Origin: Opitutia bacterium
Lineage (GTDB): Bacteria > Verrucomicrobiota > Verrucomicrobiia > Opitutales > UBA953
DNA length: 64,000 nt
Direction: 5' to 3'
NCBI GenBank assembly: GCA_947470855.1
Contig: CANIUQ010000004.1
Span: 23,271 to 87,270, forward strand
The notes under the pieces: model-generated
What the model was told of the DNA's origin: nothing
Databases searched by the model: none
The model's input: only the letters and a program-made list of their open reading frames with translations
In this document: piece after piece, positions 26,173 through 36,232 of the stretch
Numbering within the stretch: the stretch's first letter is position 1
How the letters are laid out: each line of letters starts with the position of its first letter
Position numbers and translations under genes: made by a program

Positions 26173-26820
26173 ATGCACGATGGCGACCATTCTTCGGGCG
26201 ATTTTGATGGTTCAGGTAATGCCTCATGGGGCGAGAACGACTGGGCGAATTATTTGCGCCGTAACGACCGTGAAATTACCCGCTTTCTTTCCTATTATCG
26301 CGAAATAAAAACCCTCCCCGATCGCCTCGACATCAGTGCGCGGCGTATGGGATGGGAAAATGCAGACTGGGGTCCAGGCGATCCTCCCGATGAAGTTCGC
26401 GATGAAGAAGGTGAGTCTTTCGACCTACCCTACTGCATACATCAACACCCCGTGTATGTGGTAGCACGGGCACTTGGACAACAACTCACCTCCTCTCTTA
26501 ACGTTCTTAACAAAAACGCTGGTGACACCATTACTGCCAGTGCCTCTGGCGACCTGATGCATTCTTTTTGGGATGTGCAACACGAGATGATTATGGCCAT
26601 CAATGCGACCGATACAGGTGACATGTCGCTCGCCCTTGTACACATGAAGCGAGCTCTTTCCGCCATCAATCAGGCCATCGGTTTAACCGCTCATTTACCC
26701 ATCGAAGCCAAACTCAGCTCAGCCGAAGCAACGAGCGACATCGAAAACGCCCTTTTCGATTTGCGCGAAATTTGTTTACGAGTGATGGCCGATTGTCGTT
26801 GGGACGGCTCTCGTAACTAA
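26173..26820 (+). CDS. Protein of unknown function, acidic N-terminus
   Basis: A 215-aa soluble protein I do not recognise. The first 90 residues are Asp/Gly/Trp-rich (NDWANYLRRNDREITRFLSYY and WENADWGPGDPPDEV); the rest is helical (HSFWDVQHEMIMAINATDTGDMSLALVHMKRALSAINQAI), looking like a four-helix arrangement. No signal peptide, metal or nucleotide motif. It is divergent from trpD by 93 nt and its stop is 2 nt from that of convergent hprK. Confidence 0.7.
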   Translation: MHDGDHSSGDFDGSGNASWGENDWANYLRRNDREITRFLSYYREIKTLPDRLDISARRMGWENADWGPGDPPDEVRDEEGESFDLPYCIHQHPVYVVARALGQQLTSSLNVLNKNAGDTITASASGDLMHSFWDVQHEMIMAINATDTGDMSLALVHMKRALSAINQAIGLTAHLPIEAKLSSAEATSDIENALFDLREICLRVMADCRWDGSRN

Positions 26821-26822
26821 GA

Positions 26823-27797
26823 TTACTCGCGATCCTTATCGCCTCGATTCATGAATTGAATGAGGCGATCGCTGAATTCCTTCGCGGAGTCGTGACCCAT
26901 GCCACGCAGGGCTTGGACCATGGCTGCCACTTCGACAAGGCGAGCCATGTCTCGACCAGGTCGGACTGGTAAAGTCATATGAGGAACTTTTCTTCCCAAA
27001 ATTTCGACCGTCTCAACATCCAAACCCGATCGCTCTTCTTCCATGCCTGGCTGCCAAAGGACAAAAGTAATCACTAAATCGATCCGCTTATCGCGACGAA
27101 CCGAGCGCACGCCAAAGATTGAGGCGATATTAATAATACCAATACCCCGACATTCCATATACCCGCGATTTAACTCCTTGGAAGTACCTTGCAGTTCGCG
27201 ATCGGCAATCAAAGTCACCAACACAAAATCGTCAGCTACGAGGGAGTGACCACGCTCAATCAAAGCCAAAGCACATTCGCTTTTTCCAACCCCAGAAGCT
27301 CCCCGTAAAAGAACCCCCACGCCTTTAATGTCGACCATCGTGGCATGCAGATTGGTCCGCGGAGCAAACTTTTCCTCTAATAAAACCGTCGCCTCCGCCG
27401 AAAAGTCTTTCGATTTCAACTGTGTGCGAATGACGGGCACGCGGTGTTTATCCGCCAATTGCTTCATCGATTCATCCACTTGAAGCCCGCGTGAAATCAC
27501 AATGGCCGGAATTTGTTTGGTAAAAACATCCTCCATCAGACGCTGACGAACGTCTGGAGCCTGATCCATTAAGTAGGCCATTTCGCCGGCGCCCAGTAAT
27601 TGCAAACGTCGATTAGCAAATTCCTTAAAGTAACCCGTTACCGCTAAAGCAGGACGGTTAATGGATTTTTCTGAAATGACATTTTCCAATCCTTCAGCTC
27701 CTGCCAGTAATTCCATTTGTAGCATGTCGCGGTAGGAGTGAAAGAACTCACTCACGGAGACAGATTCGGGTCGGGTTTCGGGAGCGGAATCGGGCAT
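26823..27797 (-). CDS. hprK: HPr kinase/phosphorylase
   Basis: A 324-aa bifunctional enzyme phosphorylating and dephosphorylating HPr on a serine. The C-terminal catalytic domain has the P-loop GASGVGKS (166-173), HSLVADDFV with the conserved Asp pair, and the HprK signature [10 protein letters not shown]. The N-terminal domain (1-140) matches the family. As in other Gram-negatives that keep hprK for regulation rather than sugar uptake, it follows lptB; no HPr or PTS component is in this window. It is 5 nt after the lptB stop. Confidence 0.96.
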   Translation of the reverse strand: MPDSAPETRPESVSVSEFFHSYRDMLQMELLAGAEGLENVISEKSINRPALAVTGYFKEFANRRLQLLGAGEMAYLMDQAPDVRQRLMEDVFTKQIPAIVISRGLQVDESMKQLADKHRVPVIRTQLKSKDFSAEATVLLEEKFAPRTNLHATMVDIKGVGVLLRGASGVGKSECALALIERGHSLVADDFVLVTLIADRELQGTSKELNRGYMECRGIGIINIASIFGVRSVRRDKRIDLVITFVLWQPGMEEERSGLDVETVEILGRKVPHMTLPVRPGRDMARLVEVAAMVQALRGMGHDSAKEFSDRLIQFMNRGDKDRE

Positions 27798-27802
27798 TGA
27801 AT

Positions 27803-28543
27803 TTAAAGTTTGAAACTTTCGCCAAGGTAGTGACGTCGGCTTTCTGGATTATTGACTATATCGTGGGGAGTGCCGGAGACAAGCACGCGTCCGTGGTGAA
27901 TCAGGTAGGCCCGGTCGACAATAGAAAGGGTTTCCCGAACATTATGGTCGGTAATTAATACCCCGATACCCCTTTCCTTCAGCCGACGAACAATCGTCTG
28001 AACTTCCGCCACCGAAATTGGATCCACGCCACTAAAGGGCTCGTCTAAAAGAAGAAATCGGGGGTTGGTAGCCAAGGCGCGAGCAATCTCGAGACGGCGA
28101 CGCTCACCACCGGAAAGGGTAAAGGCAGGCTGACGAGCTAATCTCTCTAAACCAAGGTCAGCAAGCTGCTGCGCAGTTCGGGTTTGGGCATCACGCGGAG
28201 ACAGTCCCAAAGTTTCGACAACGGCCATAACATTTTGCCAAACCGTTAGCTTACGAAAGATGGAAGCTTCTTGAGGAAGATAGCCGATTCCCTTTTTAGC
28301 TCTTTGCCACATCGGCATCGCTGTAATATCTTTTCCATCAAGATAAACTTTGCCGGAAGAAACAGGAATCAATCCGACCACCATGTAAAAAGTCGTGGTC
28401 TTCCCTGCCCCATTAGGTCCGAGCAATCCAACAATCTCGCCAGCTCTCAACTGCATGCTAACCTCTTTAACGGCGGCGTTTTGACCATAAACTTTCCCCA
28501 GCGAATCAACGCGAATTAATCCATTTTCGCTTTTGTCAGACAT
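27803..28543 (-). CDS. lptB: LPS export ABC transporter ATP-binding protein
   Basis: A 246-aa ATPase that powers lipopolysaccharide extraction by LptFG. It contains Walker A GPNGAGKT (42-49), signature [15 protein letters not shown], Walker [13 protein letters not shown] and the switch histidine in [10 protein letters not shown]. The sequence [22 protein letters not shown] is typical of LptB. It is flanked by the LptA-like gene upstream and hprK downstream, as in many Gram-negatives (there often with rpoN between). Confidence 0.97.
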   Translation of the reverse strand: MSDKSENGLIRVDSLGKVYGQNAAVKEVSMQLRAGEIVGLLGPNGAGKTTTFYMVVGLIPVSSGKVYLDGKDITAMPMWQRAKKGIGYLPQEASIFRKLTVWQNVMAVVETLGLSPRDAQTRTAQQLADLGLERLARQPAFTLSGGERRRLEIARALATNPRFLLLDEPFSGVDPISVAEVQTIVRRLKERGIGVLITDHNVRETLSIVDRAYLIHHGRVLVSGTPHDIVNNPESRRHYLGESFKL

Positions 28544-28567
28544 AAGACAATGAGGATGTGGTTCAGG

Positions 28568-30640
28568 TCAGTTGTCGAGGTTTTTGACTTTCGGGAGCGT
28601 AAACTCTGGTCCGAGGTAAATCTTAGGACGGACAACTTGATTCGGGTTATTGGGGTTCTTCGATTGTTCCATACGCCAAACACGCTTAGTCATATCATAG
28701 ACAATCTCTTTAGCGGGAACTGCCTCACGTCCTTCTTTGTCTCGATAATAAGCATCGCCAAAAAGTCGGGCCTCGCCGCTTTCCGGGTTAATCTCGAGCG
28801 TCTTGCCATAGGCCTTAGAATTCTCGGTCACGATATCAACCCCTCCACGCCCCACAATCAAACGAGCGGTTTGACGACCCTCTGCGTTCGCCTTGGCCAA
28901 GCCCTCCAGTAAATCGCACTTCGCATCGAGACCGTCGCCATGCATGATGACATCTCCACGCAAGAAGAACTTCGTCATCTCGGCCGTCTTCAGCACCTCG
29001 TGCTTATCGGCGATGTATTCGGAAGTTTTTCCAGATTCTGAATCGATAAACAATCGTGGTCGATTCTCGTCGGATCCCCCACTGAGAACCAGCCATTGGG
29101 GAGTTCCTGTGAGATTATCGGCAGGAAGAATTTCCTCCACCTTAACCGTAGGCTGATAATCGATACGTTCAGCCTGACAGCGCAATCCCGGCTGCCTAAA
29201 CTTCACTGCTCCCGTCAGGAAAACTTTTTGTAAATTAAACTCTCTCCTCGTTTCATTCTTCGCACGAGGTAGCGAGTAAGCCACCAATCGATTCGAGTCA
29301 CTTTGCGTACCTCCCATCGTGAACTTCACCGCTCCGTTCATATCAATTTCAATAGCGCTCGATTCATTATTCACAAAAATTGTCTCGGCTTCAGCCAAAG
29401 CATCGGCGGGTAAATTACCGACACGAGGAATTTTAATCTTAGCTCGATAGCCTGGAGTCGATAACACTACGATTTCTTCGGTTAAAGTATTCGAACGAAT
29501 GACAGTTCCTGATACCTCGATTCCCCGAGGATCTCGTAAACTGGCACCACCTAACAACTCAATCGTTCCTTTCGTCTGATTCCACTGTGCAGCCTGTGCT
29601 GCAAAATCTCCCTCGGATAACTCCCCTTTCACGGAACCATCGGCCACCACTAAAGTTTCACCTTTTTCGATTTCACTAACCACAATCTTCTTCGAAGTAA
29701 CTTTACCTCTTTCCGAGATAAACTCCGCCATTCCCTCCATGGTTAGAACTTGTAATCCCGTATCCAAATTACGCTCTAACTTTCCTAAAGTACCAAAAAG
29801 TTCACCCGTTGCATAACCGGCACGAGTGGACTTAATGCTAACACGGTCTTTTTCAAAAGACTTAACCAACATCACCTGAGTCTTCGGATTATAGTTAAGC
29901 GATTGTGCCGTGACTTTTAAATCGGGTTCCTGAAATTGCACATGCCCCGCAAGGTTAATTTGCCCCGAAGATTGCTCGAAAACAGCCACGTCGCTTTCCA
30001 CTCTCTGGCCATTCATTTCGCGAACGACCTGACCTTCGGCTTTAATACTCCGCAAAGTCTTATCTCCACCCGACACATCGTTCAAGAGACAGGTAGCCAT
30101 TTGGCAGGTCAGTTTTTCCCCAGCACGATTCATGGTCACCTCTCCTTTAAAAACGAGCAGCGTTCCTTGTGGAGATGGCATAACATCCAAGCGGGTTGCT
30201 TTGACCTTAAACTGTTGTGGCTCGGCTTTCGCTAAATCAAGATTAGCGACAACTTCAGCCAAGACTGAAAAAGAATCTCCCTGCGGACCACCTCGCCAAT
30301 TCCAGCCAATACCCTGCAGTTTAAAGCTATCCGACTGAGCATTAAATTGAGCCACTCCTTCTGCGGTCCTTTGTGCGGGCGTCATGACACCTGAAGGACT
30401 GGAAAAAGTGAGAGCGACTTCTCCATCACGAAAAGTTTGACCCTCCAAATTAGTTAAATTCCATTTACCCAGTTGGCCAGCAGGCTTCATCAAAGCCGAA
30501 CGTACCTCCCAAGCTTTCTCCGCTTTTTCATCCTCGGTGTAACCTGCTAATGAACCACCACCAACATTTTCAAAAGTGATTTCTTTTTGTTGAGCCAAAA
30601 GCCCTATTGCTAGGAAGAAGGTCAGAGCAATGGCACGCAT
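28568..30640 (-). CDS. Very long OstA/LptA-like LPS transport protein
   Basis: A 690-aa exported protein (signal peptide MRAIALTFFLAIGLLA) upstream of lptB. Several segments look like the OstA/LptA beta-jelly-roll repeat (LVFKGEVTMNRAGEKLTCQMATCLL, QINLAGHVQFQEPDLKVTAQSLNYNPK, KVFLTGAVKFRQPGLRCQAERIDY, FFLRGDVIMHGDGLDAKCDLLEG). LptA proper is about 185 aa and bridges the periplasm as an oligomer; this protein may carry several such modules in one chain, possibly including LptC function. ATG 30640 is preferred because it gives a clean signal peptide; ATG 30670 is in frame. No separate lptC is seen nearby. Confidence 0.85.
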   Translation of the reverse strand: MRAIALTFFLAIGLLAQQKEITFENVGGGSLAGYTEDEKAEKAWEVRSALMKPAGQLGKWNLTNLEGQTFRDGEVALTFSSPSGVMTPAQRTAEGVAQFNAQSDSFKLQGIGWNWRGGPQGDSFSVLAEVVANLDLAKAEPQQFKVKATRLDVMPSPQGTLLVFKGEVTMNRAGEKLTCQMATCLLNDVSGGDKTLRSIKAEGQVVREMNGQRVESDVAVFEQSSGQINLAGHVQFQEPDLKVTAQSLNYNPKTQVMLVKSFEKDRVSIKSTRAGYATGELFGTLGKLERNLDTGLQVLTMEGMAEFISERGKVTSKKIVVSEIEKGETLVVADGSVKGELSEGDFAAQAAQWNQTKGTIELLGGASLRDPRGIEVSGTVIRSNTLTEEIVVLSTPGYRAKIKIPRVGNLPADALAEAETIFVNNESSAIEIDMNGAVKFTMGGTQSDSNRLVAYSLPRAKNETRREFNLQKVFLTGAVKFRQPGLRCQAERIDYQPTVKVEEILPADNLTGTPQWLVLSGGSDENRPRLFIDSESGKTSEYIADKHEVLKTAEMTKFFLRGDVIMHGDGLDAKCDLLEGLAKANAEGRQTARLIVGRGGVDIVTENSKAYGKTLEINPESGEARLFGDAYYRDKEGREAVPAKEIVYDMTKRVWRMEQSKNPNNPNQVVRPKIYLGPEFTLPKVKNLDN

Positions 30641-30679
30641 AGGACTATGACACCTTAGGGGTGCTGGCAAATCAAGCGC

Positions 30680-31684
30680 TTATGCTTTGGACACCCTCGG
30701 AAAAGGATGAGGACTGACTAAAACTGGCATCGGTCTCGATGGCAGAACTTCACCCTCCTTCATCGGATGACCGGCTAAAAATTCACGGATGGGTAACATT
30801 TTGCCGCCTGGTTTTTGCAAAGACTTAATCACCAGTAAGCCCGATTGACAGGCTATCCGCAAACCTTTGTCATCCGCCGATAAAATGGTTCCTGGCGAAG
30901 CCTGTGCGGTCGCTACTTCAGCTTCAGCACTACCGATTTTAAGCAAAGCATCGCGATAGGGAAAGGTTGAGCCTGGCCAGCCCTCCAAAGCGGCGATGCG
31001 CTGAGCGCATTCGCTAGCCGATGTATTGAAATCAAGATTAGCATCCTCCCGCGTTAATCTTCGAGTATAAGTCACTCGACTTTCATCCTGTATAATAGAT
31101 TGAGACTGACCTAGTAAAATGGAGGGTAGTTTTTCGTGTGCTAAGTCAACGGCCCTCTCTCCCAGTCGATGGCGAAGCGAAGCACGACCCTCCGTCGAGT
31201 TAATCGTCATCTCGGCATAACCATGGAGTGGTCCAGCGTCTAATCGACGCACAACTTGCTGCAAGGAGACCCCCGTAGTCTTTAAACCCAAAGCCAATGC
31301 ACCTTCAACTGGAGTGGCACCACGCAAAGCGGGCAAGAGAGAGCCGTGAAAGTTAATGAAGCCCAAACGGGTCGATTGCAAAAAACCCTCTTGTAAAATT
31401 TGCCCGTAGGCCATCACCACGCCCAAATCGACTTGGAGATTTTTTAAAGCCAAAGCATCATTTTCCGTCAGACGTTCAGGTTGTAACAAAACCAAACCGT
31501 TCTGCTTAGCCCAAGCCGCGATGGGATTGGATCTTATTTCTTGCCCCCGTCCTGCAGGGCGGTCGGGTTGCGAGTATACCGCAACAATTTCAACCATAGG
31601 CATTTTGCCAATCGCTTCAAAAACGGACAAAGCGATTTCATCTGACCCCATTAAGACCAAACGATGTCGGCGAGGTTCAGCCAT
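30680..31684 (-). CDS. fmt: Methionyl-tRNA formyltransferase
   Basis: A 334-aa enzyme that formylates initiator Met-tRNA using 10-formyl-THF. The formyltransferase motif INFHGSLLPALRGATPVEGAL carries the catalytic Asn and His, and the C-terminal domain (about 215-320) binds tRNA. ATG 31684 (MAEPRRHRLV) is chosen because the upstream frame runs into der. It is 10 nt after the der stop. The usual partner def is not adjacent. Confidence 0.94.
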   Translation of the reverse strand: MAEPRRHRLVLMGSDEIALSVFEAIGKMPMVEIVAVYSQPDRPAGRGQEIRSNPIAAWAKQNGLVLLQPERLTENDALALKNLQVDLGVVMAYGQILQEGFLQSTRLGFINFHGSLLPALRGATPVEGALALGLKTTGVSLQQVVRRLDAGPLHGYAEMTINSTEGRASLRHRLGERAVDLAHEKLPSILLGQSQSIIQDESRVTYTRRLTREDANLDFNTSASECAQRIAALEGWPGSTFPYRDALLKIGSAEAEVATAQASPGTILSADDKGLRIACQSGLLVIKSLQKPGGKMLPIREFLAGHPMKEGEVLPSRPMPVLVSPHPFPRVSKA

Positions 31685-31694
31685 AGCCGGAAAA

Positions 31695-33308
31695 TTATTT
31701 ACGTGCCTGGCGAGCCGCACGGCCCTTCAAGGAACGTGGTTTATCCCAACGAGAAAATGAGGTGCGGGAGGGTTTAGCGTTTTTCTTTCCTACCTTACTC
31801 TTACCGACTCGAGGTTGGCTTGAGGTATTTTTTGTCACCCGAGGTTTAACACCTTCCAAATGTGCATTGGTACCATCCGGACGAGTGCCTGGAGGTGCAA
31901 AATACTTTCTGCCCTCTTGTTTCGGCTTGCCGACGATATCAAGAAAAACGGGCACACCTGAAAGGTCAAAATTCTCGTGCACGCCTTTGACTAAGTAACG
32001 CTGATAAGCCTCTTCTAATCGCTCCTCTGAATTACAGAAAAGTCGAAAACGAACAGGGCGCTGCGAGGTCTGAGTGACATAGTAACATTTAAAACGTCTA
32101 CCCGAAACCATGCGTGGAGGGCGTTTAATCATGAGATCTTGAATAACCCGATTAATCTTTCCCGTGGAAATCGTCGCCCCTGCCCGTTGATAAACGCCTT
32201 CCGCTGCATCGAGTAAGTCTTCCGTACGTAAACCCGTTTTAGCCGAAACAAAGCAAAGGGGAGGTTCAGGTAAGAAAAAGAGTTCACGGCGAACCGCGTT
32301 ACGGAATTTCGATCGAAACTCCTCTTCATCTTCATAACCCGATAAGGCCTCTTGGCGAAAAGCATCTTTAGCCAAGTCCCATTTATTAATCACTAAAACA
32401 ATACCGCAGCCGATGAGAGCGAGTTCACCCGCTAGTTGCTTATCCACACGCGTGACACCTTGCTGGGCATCGAGAACTAAAAAAACGACATCGGTGTCGG
32501 CCAAAATTTCCTCCGCACGAATCTGAGAAAAGAAATCGAGCGTATCGCGTTTATTCGCGGTGCGCCGTCCAGCCGTATCGACTAAAGCAAATTCAGTTTT
32601 GGATCCGTCGGATTTTTTTCGTATTAAACGCGAGCGAACTGGATCACGGGTTGTACCAGCGACTTCGCTGACAATTAAGCGAGAACCCCCCAGTAGACGA
32701 TTACCGAGAGAACTCTTACCCACATTGGGCCGACCCGCCAAGGCCAGTCGAATCGGATGGGAGCCCGCTGGAGCTTCATTCTGTGGAGCTGGTCCAATCT
32801 TTTGGAGAATCAATTTTTTTAACTCTGAAATACCACGGCCATGTTCGGCGGAGATTAATAACGGGTCGCCAAATCCCAAATCATAGAACTCACCGACTCG
32901 ACCATCTCTGTCTTCGGTGTCGGCTTTATTAGCCACCACGACTACTTTTTTCCCGGCCTGTCGGAGTTTTGATGCCACATCTAAATCCAATGGAGTACAC
33001 CCTTCGTGCGCATCGACGACCAGTAAAACGAGGCTAGCTGCGGCCAAAGCAAAATCCACCTGCTCTTCGACGGCTGTTGCCACGACTTGAGGAGTCAGCT
33101 CAGCTTTATATAAACCGATACCACCCGTATCCATCAGAGTGTATCGACCCTCGGTAACCTCTGCGGTAATTAAGTCACGCGTGACTCCTGGTTGATCGTG
33201 TACAATCGAGATACGACGACCGACCAGTCGATTAAAGAGACGACTCTTTCCTACATTCGGACGGCCCACAATGGCAACTGAGCGAGAGATTTCGGTGTTC
33301 CGTTCCAT
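31695..33308 (-). CDS. der: Double-GTPase ribosome assembly protein Der (EngA)
   Basis: A 537-aa GTPase needed for 50S assembly. Two tandem G domains are visible, each with GRPNVGKS (15-22 and near 195), with DTGG and DTAGRR G3 motifs and NKAD/NKWD G4 motifs, followed by a KH-like C-terminal domain. A basic C-terminal tail of about 60 residues (rich in Lys, Arg, Ser) extends past the usual end. ATG 33308 (MERNTEISR) is the start. Confidence 0.97.
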   Translation of the reverse strand: MERNTEISRSVAIVGRPNVGKSRLFNRLVGRRISIVHDQPGVTRDLITAEVTEGRYTLMDTGGIGLYKAELTPQVVATAVEEQVDFALAAASLVLLVVDAHEGCTPLDLDVASKLRQAGKKVVVVANKADTEDRDGRVGEFYDLGFGDPLLISAEHGRGISELKKLILQKIGPAPQNEAPAGSHPIRLALAGRPNVGKSSLGNRLLGGSRLIVSEVAGTTRDPVRSRLIRKKSDGSKTEFALVDTAGRRTANKRDTLDFFSQIRAEEILADTDVVFLVLDAQQGVTRVDKQLAGELALIGCGIVLVINKWDLAKDAFRQEALSGYEDEEEFRSKFRNAVRRELFFLPEPPLCFVSAKTGLRTEDLLDAAEGVYQRAGATISTGKINRVIQDLMIKRPPRMVSGRRFKCYYVTQTSQRPVRFRLFCNSEERLEEAYQRYLVKGVHENFDLSGVPVFLDIVGKPKQEGRKYFAPPGTRPDGTNAHLEGVKPRVTKNTSSQPRVGKSKVGKKNAKPSRTSFSRWDKPRSLKGRAARQARK

Positions 33309-33353
33309 GAGTGTAGTGTGCTGGGCGAGATGCCCCAAGAGCAAGCCAAGAGC

Positions 33354-34532
33354 CTAGGGGCGATGAGGCAAACGATCGAGGAAACGAGCAATACGCTCAC
33401 AAGCTTCGTGAATCCGCTCGTAACTCGTCGAAAATGAAGCACGACAGAATCCTGCACCCGCTTCGCCAAAAGCGGTACCTGGAACCATCGCAACTTTTTG
33501 TGCCTCGAGTAATTTTGAGGCAAAAGTCATCGAATCGAAACCTGCGCTCGTAATATTAGGAAAGGCATAAAACGCTCCGCGTGGTGAATGACATTTTAGC
33601 CCCAGTTCATTAAAACGACGGACGATAAAATCACGACGCTCGCGGTATTTATCACGCATTTGCAACATGGAGTCGCGACCATTTCGCAAAGCTTCTACGG
33701 CGGCTTCTTGGCTGATAATCGAGGCACACATAATGCCATACTGGTGCACCTTAAGCATACCATCAATGACGGCAGCTGGCCCACAAGCATAGCCAATACG
33801 AAAACCGGTCATGGCAAAGGCTTTGGAAAAACCATGAAGAAAAACCGTACGTTCACGCATTCCAGGCAAAGAAGCGATGGACACATGGCTCCCTTCGAAA
33901 GTAAGTTCCGAATAAATTTCATCGGAGGCTACGAGCAGATCTTTCTCGATAGCAAATTTCGCAATCTCCTCGAGTTTCTGGCGATCCGCTGTTCCGCCCG
34001 TTGGATTGGTGGGGAAGTTTAAAATCAAGACCTTACAACCAGGCTGCCAAGCTGCACGCAAAGCAGCAGGATCAAGCGCAAACTGATCTTGGGAAGTGGT
34101 GCGAACTGGAACTGGAATAGCGTGGCACAGCTTCACGCTCGGTGCATAGGAAACATAGCAAGGCTCATGGTAGAGAACCTTATCTCCGGGGTTAAGCGTC
34201 GCGCGCAGTAAAGCATCAAGACCTTCAGAAACGCCCACGGTGACTAAAATCTCATCTTCGGGATTATACTCAGGCCCGTAATTTTGGGCCACATAACGTG
34301 AAATCTCTTCGCGTAGTTGCAGAGTACCGCGATTATCGGTGTAGGAGGTACGACCTTTTTCCAAAGCTGCCATGGCTGCTTCGCGAATAGAGAACGGCGT
34401 GACAAAATCGGGTTCGCCAATACCCAGCGACACCGCGTCCTTCATCTTGGAAACGATTGCAAAAAAGTCCCGAATTCCTGACTTAGGAAGCGACGCCACG
34501 TGGTGCGCCACGAATCGACCAGAATCATCCAT
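33354..34532 (-). CDS. PLP-dependent class I aminotransferase, probably alanine transaminase
   Basis: A 392-aa fold-type I aminotransferase. The PLP lysine is in GFSKAFAMTGFRIGY; NFPTNPTG and SDEIYSELTF supply cofactor contacts; the C-terminal CRASFSTSYE contains the substrate-carboxylate Arg. The gene is 17 nt downstream of an Lrp/AsnC-type regulator, as in the alaR-alaT (yugG-yugH) pair of Bacillus, which suggests an alanine or aromatic aminotransferase. Specificity is inferred from context only. Confidence 0.9.
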   Translation of the reverse strand: MDDSGRFVAHHVASLPKSGIRDFFAIVSKMKDAVSLGIGEPDFVTPFSIREAAMAALEKGRTSYTDNRGTLQLREEISRYVAQNYGPEYNPEDEILVTVGVSEGLDALLRATLNPGDKVLYHEPCYVSYAPSVKLCHAIPVPVRTTSQDQFALDPAALRAAWQPGCKVLILNFPTNPTGGTADRQKLEEIAKFAIEKDLLVASDEIYSELTFEGSHVSIASLPGMRERTVFLHGFSKAFAMTGFRIGYACGPAAVIDGMLKVHQYGIMCASIISQEAAVEALRNGRDSMLQMRDKYRERRDFIVRRFNELGLKCHSPRGAFYAFPNITSAGFDSMTFASKLLEAQKVAMVPGTAFGEAGAGFCRASFSTSYERIHEACERIARFLDRLPHRP

Positions 34533-34549
34533 AGTTTAAAGAGTGCGCT

Positions 34550-35032
34550 TTAGGGGCTGACGGATGGACGATCGCGACGAGAGGCTTCATCCGTAATGAC
34601 GAAACCATCCTTCTTGTAGGCTCGAAGAAAGAAATGGGTAGAAGTGCCTTGGACTCCTTCGATACGAGCCAACCGTTCGTGAACGAAACCTGCGACCTTG
34701 TAGAGGTTATCAGCCGTGACAACAACGAGAAGATCATAGCCACCCGACATTAGATAGCAGCTCTCTACTTGTTCGAATTGGCTGATACGCTCAGCAATCA
34801 CGTCAAAACCACCCGTACCTTCGGTGCGAATTTTAATTTCAATCACCGCACGGACGCGACGCTCCGCTTCAAAACTCGGATTCAAAACGGCGCGCCAACC
34901 CAACAGAATTCCCTGCTGACGGAGTTCCGCCAACTGACTTTCCACGGCCGCTTGGCCCATATTTAAAATCTTTCCTATTTGGGCGGTATCGAGAGGCTCA
35001 CCCTCGAGTAATAATTTCAGGACGGAGTTCAT
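34550..35032 (-). CDS. Lrp/AsnC-family transcriptional regulator
   Basis: A 160-aa regulator: N-terminal winged helix-turn-helix (LDTAQIGKILNMGQAAVESQLAELRQQGILLGWRAVLNP) and a C-terminal RAM domain (ERRVRAVIEIKIRTEGTGGFDVIAERISQFEQVESCYLMSGGYDLLVVV) that binds amino acids and oligomerises. It precedes an aminotransferase and follows aroF by 12 nt on the same strand, so it probably senses an amino acid connected with these genes. Ligand unknown. Confidence 0.93.
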   Translation of the reverse strand: MNSVLKLLLEGEPLDTAQIGKILNMGQAAVESQLAELRQQGILLGWRAVLNPSFEAERRVRAVIEIKIRTEGTGGFDVIAERISQFEQVESCYLMSGGYDLLVVVTADNLYKVAGFVHERLARIEGVQGTSTHFFLRAYKKDGFVITDEASRRDRPSVSP

Positions 35033-35044
35033 GGGGAAGAGAAA

Positions 35045-36115
35045 TTAGGCTTTGACGAGAGCGCGGCGTTGGTGGACCGACTCTGCGAGTTGTTGGAGGA
35101 TGGGAATAGTTTGCTCGAAGGAGATACAAGCATCGGTAATGCTACATCCATAGGTAGAAGCGTCGCGACCTTTCCAGTCTTGTCGACCCTCAACCAGATG
35201 GCTCTCAATCATAACCCCACCGATTATCTTAGACCCACGCGAAACCTGTTCGGCGATATCGGCGGCAACCAAAGACTGGCGACGATGATCCTTCGAACTA
35301 TTACCGTGAGAACAGTCAATCATCAGACGTGTGGAAATGCCCGCTTTTTCTAAGCGTGCTTCCGCATCGGCTACGAAATCGGCACCGTAATTGGGACCCG
35401 TGCGCGACCCCCCGCGGAGAATGACGTGAGCATCGGGATTGCCTGAGGTTTGGAAAATCGCAACGGCACCATCCTTGGTCACCGAGGGGAACCAGTGCGA
35501 AGAGCGAGCCGACAAACAGGCATCGACTGCCACTTGGATTGATCCATCCGTGCCATTCTTGAAACCTACTGGCATCGAGAGTCCTGAAGCGAGTTCACGG
35601 TGAATTTGACTTTCGGTCGTACGAGCACCGATAGCGCCATAAGCGACAAGGTCGGCGATATACTGTGGCGTAATGGGATCAAGGAATTCACTCGCGGAGG
35701 GAAGACCCAAATCAGCAATATCAGCCAGAAGACGGCGACCAATACGGAGCCCATCGTTAATTTTAAACGAACCATCAACTTCAGGATCATTAATTAGCCC
35801 CTTCCAGCCAACAGTCGTGCGTGGTTTTTCGAAATAGACACGCATGACGATGAGTAAATCGGCGGCATGTTTTTTTGCTTCTGGAAGGAGAAGTTTTGCG
35901 TAGTCGAGAGCCGCCTTAGGATCATGAACGGAGCATGGTCCAACCACCACTAAGAGACGATCATCCTTGCCCGCGAGAATGGCTGAAGCATCGCGTCTTG
36001 CGAGAGCGACTACCTCAGTGGCACGTTCGGTCGGGCGCAATTCCTGGAGCAGAAGAGCGGGGGGCAACAAGGGGAGCCGGCTGCGGATGCGTAAATCGTC
36101 CGTATGGTAGAACAT
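35045..36115 (-). CDS. aroF: Class I DAHP synthase (AroFGH type)
   Basis: A 356-aa 3-deoxy-7-phosphoheptulonate synthase, the first step of the shikimate pathway, joining PEP and erythrose 4-phosphate. VVVGPCSVHDPKAALDYA, RVYFEKPRTTVGWKGLINDP, GARTTESQIHRELASGLSMPVGFKNGTDG and DCSHGNSSKDH are signatures of the proteobacterial AroF/G/H class. Which aromatic amino acid inhibits it cannot be read from sequence here. It starts the minus-strand run continuing with the lrp-type gene. Confidence 0.96.
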   Translation of the reverse strand: MFYHTDDLRIRSRLPLLPPALLLQELRPTERATEVVALARRDASAILAGKDDRLLVVVGPCSVHDPKAALDYAKLLLPEAKKHAADLLIVMRVYFEKPRTTVGWKGLINDPEVDGSFKINDGLRIGRRLLADIADLGLPSASEFLDPITPQYIADLVAYGAIGARTTESQIHRELASGLSMPVGFKNGTDGSIQVAVDACLSARSSHWFPSVTKDGAVAIFQTSGNPDAHVILRGGSRTGPNYGADFVADAEARLEKAGISTRLMIDCSHGNSSKDHRRQSLVAADIAEQVSRGSKIIGGVMIESHLVEGRQDWKGRDASTYGCSITDACISFEQTIPILQQLAESVHQRRALVKA

Positions 36116-36232
36116 TAGAAAGGGCCTTTCTTAAGGAAAAGGGGTCAAATGAAGGGTGCAACGGGAGCTATGTCAATGACTCGTCCCGTATTGACGAGGA
36201 GTAATCCTTGTATCAAAACTGTCTCAAAAAGA

